A stretch of 64,000 bases of DNA from Ottelia alismoides (Eukaryota > Streptophyta > Magnoliopsida > Alismatales > Hydrocharitaceae). Made by a program: the position numbers and the translations under genes. Below are positions 22,466 through 34,254 of this stretch, piece after piece. The stretch lies in contig JAZKJV010000681.1 in the NCBI GenBank assembly GCA_037367405.1, positions 372,001 to 436,000 on the forward strand, written 5' to 3'. How positions within the stretch are numbered: position 1 is the first letter of the stretch; every line of letters begins with the position of its first letter. The notes under the pieces were generated by a model that saw nothing but the letters and a program-made list of their open reading frames with translations, did not search any database and was not told the origin of the DNA.

Positions 22466-22819
22466 AGCGGTCCTAGACCGGTGTTCTGACCTAAATCCCG
22501 CCGCCACCGCCAGCCCCAAGTCCTCCCTAAGGAGCCGCCGCCCACCTGCGGCAGAGCCTGCACCATCTCTAGCGGCTTCAAGCGGCCCAGCGTCATCCCA
22601 GGCACGGCGCATCCACGGTGTCCCAGGGAGTGCCGCCTATGGCCCCCAGCGTCCTTGCGCCTCCATCGCACCTCGCCCTTGCGCGCTTGACCTCCCTCTG
22701 TGTAGCAATGTGGGCTCTTGATTGCTATGTATTGTCTATTGATGCAAGCGTAGGCACTTGATGTTCAATGAAGAACAAGATACATTCTCTAGGTCACTTC
22801 TTCTTGACCTAAGATGCCA

Positions 22820-25800
22820 CCATGACGATCATTGAGACCAAGCCCGTGTACCCTACTTCTTCTTTGATGGTATAGGGCACCTCTATCAAGCTAAAGGGAT
22901 CTGAAAATTATGTTCTATGGTCTCGGTCCTTCAAAGTATTTATCGGTGGCCAACGAAAAACCTATGTTCTTACGAAGGACCGCCTGCAGAAACTGACAAA
23001 GGCTACGACACATGGTTTGTTGACAACTGTCAAATTATCACCTGGATAACAAATAGTGTTGATCCAAATATTGTTGCTAATCTTCTTTACAAAGAAACTG
23101 CTAAGGCGATGTGGGAAAACCTTGAGCGCATACTCTCAGAAGACGACCAAGTCTCGTCTTTCTGACATATACACGAGGATCTGGTCAGCCACTCAGGGAG
23201 ATTCGAGTCTTATTGAGTACTACAGGCTTCTTACAAGCCTTTTTTAGGAGCTCCTTATCTTTCAGCCTGCATGTTGCGATAAACAAGTAGGTGAACGCAC
23301 TGAATGGCAAGTTATCGATTTCTATCAGGACTGAATACAAAATACAAGCCGGTGAAAGATCAATTTCTAATGGCGGACACTCTACCAAGCCTTGAGATCA
23401 TCTTTGGATGCTTACAGGAGCTTGAGGCTCCCATTCAGCAATCTACCATCTACACTACTACAGAGACAACAGCTCATTATACATCCTCAAGATATAGAGG
23501 GTGTCAAGGCGGCATGGGTCGAAACTTTGGACATGGACGTGGTCGTGAATCTGGACGCGGTCGTGAATCTGGACGGGGGCATGATCGTGGTCATGGTCGT
23601 CATTCATCTGCTGCTTGATATCCAGCTTGTGTGCACTGTGGATGCTGAAATCATCCTTCTGACATGTGTTGGGCAACTTTGGCATGCAGCCTAATGCCAA
23701 TAATGCCTATGATGAAGCATCTTCTGATGTAATTGAAGATACATCTGCTCAGCAAACTGGAGGGGTACAAACCGCATTTACTGCTTCCGAATATACTCGT
23801 CTGCGACAATTGCTACAAGACTCTGCTTCCTTTGCCGGCAATAATATCGCCTCCGCCTCTTCTGCTAGTCTAGCTAGTACCTCATGTACCGTAGCAAACT
23901 CAATCTCTACCTATAAACGTGCATGGATTATTGACTCTGGAGCCTCTACCCATCTGACGGGAGAGGAAAACCTGCCCACGTCTTCCCAACCGTCCTTATC
24001 AGTGGAGACTGTTTGTGTTGCTAATGGTGATCATTCCCCAATTACTGTTGTTGGTACTATTGACTTCTCTCCCAAGCTGCGATTGACAGATGTTCATTGT
24101 GCTCCTGCTTTTCCTCTCAGTCTCTTATCTGTATAGAAGCTATGTCGTGAACTTAACTATCGTGTTATGTTTGACGAGATCTGTTGTTATTTTTAGGACA
24201 TCCGGACAAAGCAAATCTTTGGTGGGGGACATGAGAGGAACGGCATCTATTACCTCGACATCTCTTCAGATTCCAATTTTGTCGGTGCAGTATCCATCTC
24301 TGACGATCCTCTTCTATGGCACCTTCGTCTAGGTCATTCTTCAGCCAAAGCTCTCTCCATGATGTTCCATGAACTTTCGACACTCAAACACTTGGAGTGT
24401 GAGGCGTGTTAGTTCGGGAAGCATCATCGAGCCTCCTTTCCCGCACGGACTGAGCCTTGCCGTAGTTCTCCCTTTTCTCTTGTTCATTGTGATATCTGGG
24501 GACCCTGTCCTATCCGTAGATACTTTGATGTCTCTGTGGATGACTACAGTCGATTATCTTGGGTCTTCTTATTGAAGGAACGACCAGAAATTTATAACGT
24601 TGTCAAGAATTTCTTTCATTATGTCAAAAATATATTCTTCACTACTATTAAAATATTTCGATCTGATAATGTCTTGAAATTTACAAACAAAGATCCAACA
24701 TCCGTTTTTGCCTCCCAAGATGCCATCCATCAAAAAACTTGCCCATATACCTCGCAACAGAATGGAGTAGCAGAGAGAAAACTAAGACATCATCTTGATA
24801 TTGCCCGCTCTCTTTTTACCCAAATGAAGGTTCCCAAGAACTATTGGGGAGATGCTATATTGACTGATGTCCACCTTATAAATAGGGTTCCATCGGCATC
24901 ACTTAACGGCTCTACTGCCTTTGGCTTACTATACCCAAATGACGCACCCTTCCCTCTGCCTCTACGGATTTTTTGATGCACGGTATTATTCACAATTTTC
25001 ATATTCTCGATAAATTATCTCTTCGTGCGATTAAATGTGTTTTCCTGGGCTACTCTCAGACTCAAAAAGGGGACAAATGCTATGATCCTTCTATCCATCT
25101 ATATTACATATTTGTCAATGTCACATTCTTTGAACAAACTTCCTTCTTTACTCAAGACGTGTCAGATATACATTAGACATTCATGCTACACATATTGTGT
25201 ATAAAAGAAAACATGTCTCTGGTCTTGTTCATGTTCCTTGTTGCAGGAGAATACGCCAACTTCAAGTGCTCCCACCAACTCTGTCCCGGATGATCCTCAA
25301 GAGCTTCCCATCGCTCTATGCAGAACCAAGAGGCAATGTACACTTCATCCAATATCTCATTTCACGTCCACTAATAGATTATCATACTCTGACTAAAGAT
25401 ATGCAGATGCTCTTATGACAATTTCGATTCTCAGAGATCATAATAGTGCACTGAAGGATTCTGGATGGAGAAAAGCTATGGACGAAGAAATGGACGCTCT
25501 TAATTCCCGAAGGACATGGGATCTTGTGCAGTATGCCAGTGTCCCCATGGAACAAAACATGTTGTCTGTCAATGGATTTTTTACTACAAAGCAGTCCTCA
25601 GATGGCTCCATTGACAGATTGAAAGCAAGACTTGTGGCTAAGGACTTTACATAAACATATGGACTTGACTACTTCGAGACCTTCTCACATGTTGCACGAA
25701 TGGGCTCCATACGGACCATCCTCTCAGTGGCAGTAAACAAGGGATGGAATATTTTTCAACTGGATGTCAAGAATGCATTTCTATATAGCGATCTAGAGGA

Positions 25801-26946
25801 GGAGATTTACATGATGCAACCTCTAGTGTACGAAGTCGAAGAGGAGTGTGTGCCGACTTCGCAAAGCAATCCATGACCTGAAGTAAAGCCGAGGGCATGG
25901 TTTGACAGACTAAGTACAGAAATTGGCACTCTAGGGTTTCATAGAACTACATCTGACTATTCTGTTTCCGTACGAAAACGATCGTCTGGTACTGTTATAC
26001 TTGTTGTATGTGTAGATGATATGGTTGTTACAGGTGATGATGATAAAGGGGTGCTGGAGACTAAGGCTTTTCTGCAAAAGACTTTTGTTACAAAGGATCT
26101 GGACCAACTTCGCTATTTTCTGGGCATAGAAGTCTTACGTACCAAGAAGGGACTTCATATGTCATAAAGGAAGCACTGCCTAGATATACTAACTAAGGCT
26201 GGATTACTTGGATGCAAACCCTCTGGTATCCAAGGAAACACTCTACCTCTGTTGATCCTCCATTTGAAGATACTACACGATACAAAAGCCTTGTTGAAAA
26301 ACTGTTGTATCTTACCGTTACTAGACCAGACATATCCTATGTTGTGAGCAGAGCTAGCCAATACCTGGAGAAATCCTGTTACAGCCATTGGGAGGACGTT
26401 CTTCTGATCCTTCGATATCTGAAGGAATCACCTTGACGTGGCCTATTCTATGGGGTAAATGGATACGTTGTTACCTATGCTGATGCTGATTATGCAAGCT
26501 CGCCTGAAGACCGTCGCTCCACTATGGGCTATGCTATGATGGTAGGAGGAAACCTTGTTAGTTGGAGGAGCAAGAAGCAGACTGTAGTCTCCCGATCCAG
26601 TGCAGAGGCAGGATACAGGGCAATGACTTAGGCTACATATGAAATTACTTGGCTACTGACTTTTCTGCAAGAACTCAGCATTGATATCACTACTCGTGTT
26701 CCTATATACTGTGATAACAAATCTGCTACTTACATTGCCACTAATCTTGTATTCCACGAGAGAACCAAGCACATTGAGATTGGCTGTCATTTCATTCATG
26801 ATGTTGTACGAGGAGGCAAGATTGTTACACCACACATCTCGACAGATCTTCAGCTTGTAGACATATTTACAAAGGCCTTGTCAAAGAAGCGTCTTTCCTG
26901 GATTGCTTCCAAGTTGGGCATGATCGATGGATATGTTCCAACTTGA
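22820..26946 (+). pseudogene. Copia gag-pol polyprotein, heavily disrupted
   Basis: Degenerate gag-pol. Gag begins near 22820 (MTIIETKPVYP, then LKGSENYVLWSRSFK), followed by a Gly/Arg/His-rich stretch near 23510-23610. The zinc knuckle is broken by a stop. Protease IIDSGASTHL lies near 23928. Integrase shows DDYSRLSWVFLL (24540) and QQNGVAERKLRH (24760). RT begins about 25440 and has VCVDDM near 26005-26022. RNase H has the ADADYA and SRSSAEA motifs (26475-26625), and the C-terminus reads KHIEIGCHFIHD. There are many stops and frameshifts, and no single frame exceeds about 160 codons. The gag and LTR differ from those of the short-LTR Copia family. Confidence 0.88.
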
Positions 26947-26953
26947 GGGGGAG

Positions 26954-27221
26954 TGTTAAGAGTATATTTGTTAAGAGAATATTCTATAGAGAATATTATA
27001 TGTGGCTATTTGTTAAGAGAATGTTCTATAGAGAATATTCTGTGGCTATTTATTAAGAGAATATTCTATAGAGAATATTCTACGTGGTAGAAGTATATTC
27101 TTGTAACCCGTAGGGGTATTTATGTATTTTTCTCCTTTGAGCACTCTAGGTTTTTGTCCTATATAAGGACCCCAAGACCTCTTGAATAAGATAAGCCTTT
27201 CTATTCTTTCATATTTTTCCA
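26954..27221 (+). repeat. 3' LTR of the 22185 Copia element
   Basis: Starts TGTTAAGAGTA and ends TTTTTCCA. It repeats the motif array (26977-27081: four GAATATTC and one GAATGTTC) and the TATATAA box (27160-27166). Confidence 0.9.
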
Positions 27222-27225
27222 TACT

Positions 27226-27243
27226 TATGTTAGGCCAAGTAAA
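27226..27243. repeat. LINE target-site duplication, left copy (18 bp)
   Basis: TATGTTAGGCCAAGTAAA, identical to 54962-54979 on the far side of the LINE and everything nested in it. Confidence 0.93.
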
Positions 27244-27659
27244 TGAGGAGGGTCTCAAGCCCGGGTAACTCAGCCATGGCCGGTCCCAAGCCCGGGTAAA
27301 TGAGGAGGGTTGCATTAGGTAACCGACAGCCAGCGTAAAACAGTCGGAGACAACTTCCTAAATATTATTTAAAAAAAATACTATTTAAGAAGTTACCTCA
27401 TGATAGTCGGCTTTTTTCAACATGTGATTTAAGCAAACATACAGGTTCCGTTGGGGCGTTCCCTACTTGCAACACGTTGCATCGCCCGAATGTAATGAAA
27501 AATTGGCAAGGGCCGCTACATCGCAGCCTGGATGTAGTTCAAAATTATGCAAGGGTTCTCGCATGAGGAAGCATGCGGGTAATTAAGCTAGTTCCTCTGC
27601 ATCACCGCCCGGATGTAGTCCAAAATTTACAAGGGTTCTCGCATAATGGACGCATGCGA

Positions 27660-28554
27660 GTAAAGAAGTTAGTCCAAAAGAGATTGCAAAGGAAGTTGCG
27701 GATTGGTAGTTGGAATGTTGGCACTTTAACTGGAAAATTGATGGAGATAGTGGATACGATGGAAAGAAGGAAGATTCATATACTATGTCTTCAAGAGATT
27801 AAATGGGTTTGAGAGAAAGCAAGGGAGATCGAGAAGACAGGCTTTAAACTTTGGTATTCAGGTAAAGATAAGGGTAGAAACGGTGTTGGAGTGGTTGTTC
27901 ATAAAGATTTGAAGGACTGTGTGGTTGACGTGCAAAGATTCGGGGATCGGATTATTTTGCTAAAATTGGTGCTTGAAGAAGAAATTCTGAATATCATCTC
28001 AGTTTATGCACCACATATTGATTTAGATGAAAGGACTAAACAAGCTTTTTGGAGGATCTGGATAAGATTTTACAAGGAATCCCACAAAGAGAGATGATTT
28101 ACATAGGTGGAGATCTCAATGGACATGTGGGAAAAGATGTTTCAGGGTATGCTAGTATTCATGGAGGACATGGTTTTGGGGATATAAATGAAGAGGGAAA
28201 AGTCATTCTGGATTTTGTAACGGCATGTGATCTTTTCATAGCAAACACTCTCTTCAAGAAGAGGGAGGAACACTTAATTACTTATAAGAGTGGGCCAACT
28301 AGAACACAGATAGATTACTTTGCGTTGAGGAGAAGAGATCGGTTGTGTTGTAAAGACTGCAAAGTAATCACAGGAGAGAATTTGACAACTCAACATCGCT
28401 TGTTAGTCTTGGATGTGCAAATAAAAGGTCTGGTAAGAAAAGGAGGGTTCATAAGATCACTAGAACTAGATGGTGGAATCTTCCACTGAAGCAATCGGGC
28501 TTCAAGGAGAAGGTTTTAGAAGACTTATCTTGGGGTTGTAGCGGAAATGCAAAC
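27660..28554 (+). pseudogene. LINE endonuclease domain (first part of the RTE protein)
   Basis: Apurinic-like endonuclease of the RTE LINE, which nicks the target DNA to start reverse transcription. Visible motifs are RIGSWNVGTLTGK (about 27697), LCLQEIKWV (near 27790), the SVYAPH strand (28000-28017), GGDLNGHVG (about 28105) and the IDYFALRR region (28311). A stop after QEIKWV, a frameshift near 28045 and another near 28430 break it. It is interrupted at 28554 by a MITE, and the coding sequence continues at 29763. Confidence 0.88.
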
Positions 28555-29762
28555 CATGGAAGGCCGTGTCGGCGATATATCGCCGATATATCGCCGATAT
28601 ATTGGTATCGAGAGGTTGAGGGTATCGAAATTGGAGTGTATATCCTTTTACAGGGATATCGGCGATATATCGCCGATATATCAGCGATATATCGCCATAT
28701 CGGCCCATATCGGTCAAAAATGAATGGATTTAGTACAAAAAATACACGATATCGACCGATATCGCAGATATTTCGTCGATATCCCTATATATGAATGTCA
28801 TTATTCATGCAAGTTTGATTCCACTACCTATCTAGCTACAACTAGTATTAAAACTATCTATGATGCGAGACCCCCGTACTGGTAGGGTATGGTGCGACTG
28901 GAGGGTGCATACAATGGTTCTTCAACTTGGTGTATATTTACAAGTTATTTCATGTTGTAAAACTTGAATGAAATCCATTTCCAATATCTATAAGTCAATT
29001 CTTCAAAAATCTAGAAGTCACGAATCAACATTAATATCGATATGTTCGAAATGATCGATATATGCAATATAAGATTTATAGATGATCGACATGTGTGATT
29101 TAAGAGTATATTTGTAAGTTATTTAGTGATTTAAGAACTAGGATAAACTCCATTTTCAATATATATATATAGGTCAACAACTAACAGTACAGCCGTGTCG
29201 ATATATGTGATATAAGGTTCATAGATGATCGATATATGTTATCTAAGAGAGTAAGAGTACATTTGTAAATTATTTAGTGATCAAAGTACTTAGATGAACT
29301 CCATTTTCAATATATATAGTACGTCAACAACTAACAATATCAGCGATATGTTCGATATGACCGATATGTGCACTATAAGGATCATTGTCCTCATAAATGA
29401 TCTATATGTATTTTCTAGGTGTATATTTGTAGTATTTCATGTTATAAGAACTTGAATAAAATCCATTTCTAATATTTATAAGTCAAGAATCAATACTAAT
29501 ATCGATATGTTCGATATGACCGATATGTGCGATACCGATATGTGCGATATATGGTCTATAAATGGACCATATGTGTGATATAAGTGTGTATTTGTACGTT
29601 ATTTGTTGTTTTAATATCTTGAATGACCTTAATTTCTGAAAAATACCAAAAAATGACTTTTTTGTGCCATTTTCGACATTTCCACCGATATCGTCGATAT
29701 ATCCTGATATATCCATTTTCGGGCATAGCGAAATGATATCGATATCGATACGGCCTTCCATG
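28555..29762. mobile_element. hAT-like MITE of the CGATATATCG family, 1.2 kb
   Basis: Terminal inverted repeats CATGGAAGGCCGT at 28555 and, reversed, at 29762. They are flanked by ATGCAAAC (28547-28554) and GTGCAAAC (29763-29770), an 8-bp target duplication with one mismatch. Both subterminal regions are dense in CGATATATCGGCGATA-type palindromic repeats. There is no transposase. Removing it restores LINE coding sequence across the junction. Family fragments lie at 16031-16205, 56285-56480 and 58480-58710. Confidence 0.82.
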
Positions 29763-30005
29763 GTGCAAACGACATGTAGGAGGCAGCAGCATCTTGTATC
29801 CGAAAGATAGCCAAAGAGATGCTAGGCGAGTCGAAGGGGAGGAGCTCCATGTCAAAAGGAGGCTTGGTGGTGGAGTGAAGGGGTGCAAGAGAAACTAAAA
29901 ATTAAAAGAGCATGCTTTAAAGCTATGTCTAAGGATAGAACTGCGGAAACTGTCACATACTACAAAATAGCGAAGAAGGAAGCAAAGAAGGCTGTAAGCC
30001 GAAAC
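29763..30005 (+). pseudogene. LINE segment between endonuclease and RT, part 1
   Basis: A short LINE coding segment between two MITEs. In the best frames it reads CIRKIAKEMLGES, then SSMSKEAWWWSE and KIAKKEAKKAVS, the usual linker of plant RTE proteins between endonuclease and RT. Confidence 0.8.
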
Positions 30006-30407
30006 CAAGGTTGCAGAAAGCGGTAGTCGGTACTCGGTCGGCGGGGTCACCTACTAAGGATTAGTCGGCAGTCGGACGACTAGTCCGGTTTTGAATTTTT
30101 AATTATTTTAAATATATAAATCAGTTTTTTATACATATATTCGTATGTATATACATATATTTGTACATTTTATATGACATCATGATGAAACAAAAGAAGT
30201 AAATGACTTTAAATATAACATTAAAGTATATTAGAATATGTCTGCTTTAAAAAAAAGTGAAAACAAAAAAAATAAAAAAGGTTTGTTGTAAAAGTCGGGT
30301 GGACCGACTAAGGGCCGACTAGGCCTAGTCGAGTCGGCTACCCCCCCCCCCCGACTCGACTAGTCGGACCGACTAGTCGGCCTAGTCGGCCGATTTTTGC
30401 AAGCTTG
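30006..30407. mobile_element. hAT-type MITE of the ACTAGTCGG family, 402 bp
   Basis: Ends CAAGGTTGCAGAAAGCGG and, reversed, CAAGCTTGCAAAAATCGG are imperfect terminal inverted repeats. The flanks GCCGAAAC (29998-30005) and AGCGAAAC (30408-30415) form an 8-bp target duplication with two mismatches. Subterminal parts are rich in GACTAGTCGG and TAGTCGGC; the interior is A/T rich. Without it the LINE frame continues into SETKSKAYEVFYKN. A 12-base C run lies at 30340-30351. Related fragments are at 57598-57725 and 59197-59400. Confidence 0.82.
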
Positions 30408-30512
30408 AGCGAAACTAAGTCAAAAGCTTATGAAGTTTTTTATAAAAATCTCGACTCTAAGGAGGGCCAGGATGATATATTTAGGTTGGCCAAAGCAAGA
30501 GAAAAGAAATAC
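30408..30512 (+). pseudogene. LINE segment between endonuclease and RT, part 2
   Basis: Reads SKAYEVFYKNLDSKEG then DDIFRLAKAREKKYY, the helical linker before the RT domain. It ends in AATAC, the left target duplication of the Copia element inserted at 30513; the LINE resumes at 53291. Confidence 0.88.
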
Positions 30513-30583
30513 TATAGAGATGTATTATCCACTTCTGTACTTTTCTTATATTTTTATTTTCTGTTGGACTCTTTATGTATTTT
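30513..30583 (+). repeat. 5' LTR of the nested Copia, first part
   Basis: The first 71 bases of the LTR, ending in ATTTT (30579-30583), which is the Gypsy target duplication. The TATA box of this LTR lies on the far side, at 48316. Confidence 0.92.
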
Positions 30584-33500
30584 TGATGACCCGAAAATTC
30601 CCAAAGACCCGGGTGAAGGTAATAAGACAAGGGTCGTTGCGACCCGGATCTCAGAGGATAGGTCAATCAAGAAAAATATCGGACCACTCAATAAATCAGA
30701 GATCAATCAAACAAAGCAAAAAGTCCTGCTAAATGTTTAACCTGGTATAGCACCCAGGGTCGAACTCAAGGAGCACGGGTTGGTCAAAGGCCTACGAAGT
30801 AGTAAAAATGAAATAAAATCACTAAAAGACAAGTATTTTTAATGATTTTTAATGATTTTTATATTTTTTATATTTTTAAATGTGAAGAAAATAAAAGAAA
30901 TGCAAAAGCAAGCACACTTTAGCTAATTATTTAATGCATCAAAAATTAAGCAAAAATTCAAACAAAAAGGTTTTTATGTATTTTAGGTTTTTTAGTGTTT
31001 TTGGTTAAATTTTTGATAATTTTCTGATGTATATTTTATTTTCTAAAAATCAAACAGTGATAGAAAAGCAAGGTACTGTCCAGCCAGGACCAAAATCCCT
31101 AAATAAAATATCTAAGGATCTCAAGAGGGCCTAGAGGTATTTTTCCTGTATACTAGACAAAACAAGGAAAATTTGAGTACCAAAATTATTGTTTTTGGGT
31201 TTTTTAATTATTTTATTATAATTTTTATGAGTTTTTAGGTGTTTTTGAATTTTTAGGGTTTTTACACAATGAAAAATAGCCAAAATTGGCTAGAAAATCA
31301 AGGAACACAAAAGAAACAGTACCTAATTTTTATAGAATTTTTGAGGGGGTTTTTATATTTTTTTTGGGATTTTTAAAACTAGACAGTGGCTGAAATAAAG
31401 GTTTTTGAATTTTTAAAAATAACAAATAACTCAAAAATTCCCTCAAAAATTCTCAAAAATCCTACAACATGGCAGGAGCCATGTGTCAAATTTTCATCGA
31501 ATTTGGAGGTGATTTGATATTTTATTCAAAAATCAAAAGAGGGCACTGTGCACAGGGACTGAAGTGCAAATGCCCGAAGTTCTGGGGGTCCAGGTGCAAA
31601 ATACCCAGCAACGCACGCGCGTGGCGCGTGCCTGGGGCACTCAGGGACCTTTTGGTAAGAAAAACAAGTCCGAGGACCTTTTGGTAACTCGTACCAAAAA
31701 GTCCAGGGGCTGTATTGCAAATAACCCACTAATAGACGCACATGCGGAATTAAAACACTCACAGGGGCATTTATGCAATTACTAAAAACATTTCATTCAT
31801 TAACGAACATCCAGAACTACAGGACTAAAGTTGCAATTACACCAAATATACACGTGACGACGCACGTGGCTCACACAAACAGGGGCATAAATGCAAATAA
31901 ACTAAAGTACAGGGTCCAGTGTACGAATAACCCTAAACTAAAATAACTTGCTAAAATATTTACAGGACTAAATCTAAAAGCACAAACTAAGAGGGGGCCT
32001 AAGACAAATTACCCCTTTATTACGTCGAGGGCTGGATGGTTGACGCGTGGCTGATCTGACGGTTCTGGACGCGGGCGCCTTTCTTCTTCCGCACGTGGGC
32101 CTGATCGACGTCTGAGAAGAGGGCGCGTGGAAGATCCGACGGACGCTGATGACTGGCGCCTCTCTCTCTGCGTGGATGGTCCAGATCGTCCCTCTGAATG
32201 ATCGGACGGTCACTGCAGCTCCGTGGATGGATGGACCCGATCAAAACTGGAGCGCTGAGGACGATCGGACGGCGGCTGAAGATCCTCGAAGAACAGGTGG
32301 CCGGCGACTTTCGCCGGCCTCGTGTGAGCGCTGGGATCCTCCCCTGCTGCTTCTGAAGATCGGAACAGGTCCGCGGTGAAGCTCCGCAGCTGAAGGTGGG
32401 CTCCGATGGCCCAGCCGAGCCCTGGAGGGGCTCCGGCGAGGTCGGCGGAGGAGAGCTCCTGGTCGAATGTCGGGAGGCCTCAGATAGCCTCCTCTGGTCC
32501 TGCAAAAAGGGCTCAGAAGCTTCGCGGGTCGAGGGCAAAATGCCTCGACCCGGTTAGGCGGCGTGAAGGTGGTCTATGCGTCGGGATGAGCGAGCTCCGG
32601 CGAGCGACGGACGGTGGAGCTCGAACCCCAGCTCCTGTGCGAGCTGGGTTGGATGGGTGTATGGAGAAGGTGCGCGGAGGGACGGCGAAGGTGAATATGG
32701 GTTCCGATGATCGAAATGATGCGCGAGGTGGTCGGAATCAACGGAATACGGCGGCGGAGCGATTTGGGGCAAACTAGAAATTAGGCGAAATAGGAAAGCT
32801 AAGGGATTACCTGGGCGGTCGATGAGACTGTGCTGGAGCTGAGGTAGCTCCTGGTCGTGGCCTCAAGGGGTGTCTCGACCCGAGGCTCGAGCTCCTGCTC
32901 TGGGCGGAGCTGCGGCGGTGCTAACTCGCCGGATCAGTGGTCCGGCCACTCTCGCCTCACTGCGACACGGGCAACCGAGAGCTGTCACCTCGAGGGTTGC
33001 TGTGGAGGTCACGGGACAAAGAATGGGGAGCCAAAGATGCATGAAAATGGGGGCGGAGCTCAGCCTTTATACGGTGGAAGGTCCGGGAAGAAGGGCTCGG
33101 GTCCGGCTCGATTGAGCACGGATCCCTAGGATCAATGTCGGGCGAGATTCCCGGATACTTGGGGAGTGATTAGGACCCTGGGTTAGGCTAAATGGTGATC
33201 GGGTCTGGCGGGAATAAATGGGAGAAGTCGGGTCCGCGAACCAGACCCGTGGGAAGTGGTCCACAGGGGGGAGTTGACCGGGCGGTCAACAACCCCCGTG
33301 GACCAATGGGAATCAGCCACGTCAGAAAAGATTTAGAAATTGAATAGAAAAATAACAAATGGCCGATTTAATTAAAACTCAAAACATGAAATATTTTTGT
33401 TTTAATTTTTTCTATTTTTTGGTGATTTTTAATTAATTTTTGGAGATGAAAATAAGGTATGTACATTATATAGCTATATATAGGTATAAATACAATATAG

Positions 33501-34254
33501 GGTTTTGAATTTTGATTTTTAATTAGTTATTTTTATACATTTTTATTCCTATTTCATATTTTATTTATTTATAGAATAAAATGAAGAATAAAAGGATATA
33601 TTTATTTTACTTTTATTATTTATGTATATAGGTAAAATAAATAGATATATACATCTATATACATGGCATATGTACAATATATTTTTGTGTTTTTAATTTT
33701 GTTATTTTTATTTGATTTTTGTTTTGATTCTTTTTATTTTATTTATTTACAATATATAATATAGAATATTTACAAAAAGTTTAGAAAATAATTTTATTTA
33801 TTTATAAGGTTGAATAAATAAAGGGGTATGGTCTATGTACATGGTGAAAGGATATTTTTGGTCTTTTTGATTTTTAGCTTTTTGTTTTGTTTTTATACTT
33901 TATAAATATGTACAAATATTTACAAACATATTTTTGGGTGAGGAAAATATAATTTTATTTATTTACAAAAATATATACACATGAGCCCCTATCTCCCTCT
34001 ACTTGGCTTCTATGCGGTCAGGCCCATGCTGAGCCCTCCCTTGGGTTAGGTTGCTCAATATTTATTCTAAATATTTCCCTCTTTTTTCTTTTTCATCTTT
34101 ATTCTTTTACTTTTGCACAAAAACATGCTAATTATAGATATTTACAAAATGCATGCTTTTGCTAATTATTCCTATTTACAAGTATCTACATGCATTTGCA
34201 TAGGTTTTTGTAGCTAAAATATGAGAATAAAGAGTGATGAATGGGTATTCATCA
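30584..34254 (-). repeat. 3' LTR of the Gypsy element (3,671 bp)
   Basis: Very long LTR with A/T-rich ends and a GC-rich middle (about 32000-33330). A 172-codon minus-strand open frame (32538-32020) is shared with the other LTR (46591-46073), but its few differences are mostly amino-acid changes and it has no known domain, so I do not call it a gene. Confidence 0.93.
33066..33071 (-). promoter_or_regulatory. Candidate TATA box of the Gypsy LTR (3' copy)
   Basis: Minus-strand GTATAAAGG at the edge of the GC-rich part, preserved at 47119-47124 in the 5' LTR. If used, transcription would start near 33040, leaving about 2.4 kb of R and U5. It is a sequence match only. Confidence 0.4.

Larger units (their letters stand above)
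22185..27221 (+). mobile_element. Copia retrotransposon with HSE-like LTR repeats
   Basis: A plus-strand Copia element of about 5.0 kb from a different family from the short-LTR elements. LTRs are 22185-22451 (267 bp) and 26954-27221 (268 bp). A methionyl-tRNA primer site (22454) and a polypurine tract TTGAGGGGGAG (26943-26953) are in place. LTRs differ at numerous positions, so the insertion is not recent. The bases flanking it (TTACC and TACTT) do not form a target duplication; instead a ~113-bp segment lies on both sides. All coding regions are disrupted. Confidence 0.9.

Noticed and set aside
31847..31875. Two ACGTG cores in the Gypsy LTR as G-box or ABRE regulatory sites
   Set aside because: They lie downstream of the candidate TATA box in the element's sense, and isolated ACGTG motifs are frequent; no further support.
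32020..32538. 172-codon minus-strand open frame present in both Gypsy LTRs (also 46073-46591)
   Set aside because: Its few differences between LTR copies are mostly amino-acid changing, composition follows the GC-rich block, and no domain is recognisable. Its presence in both LTRs is explained by LTR duplication.
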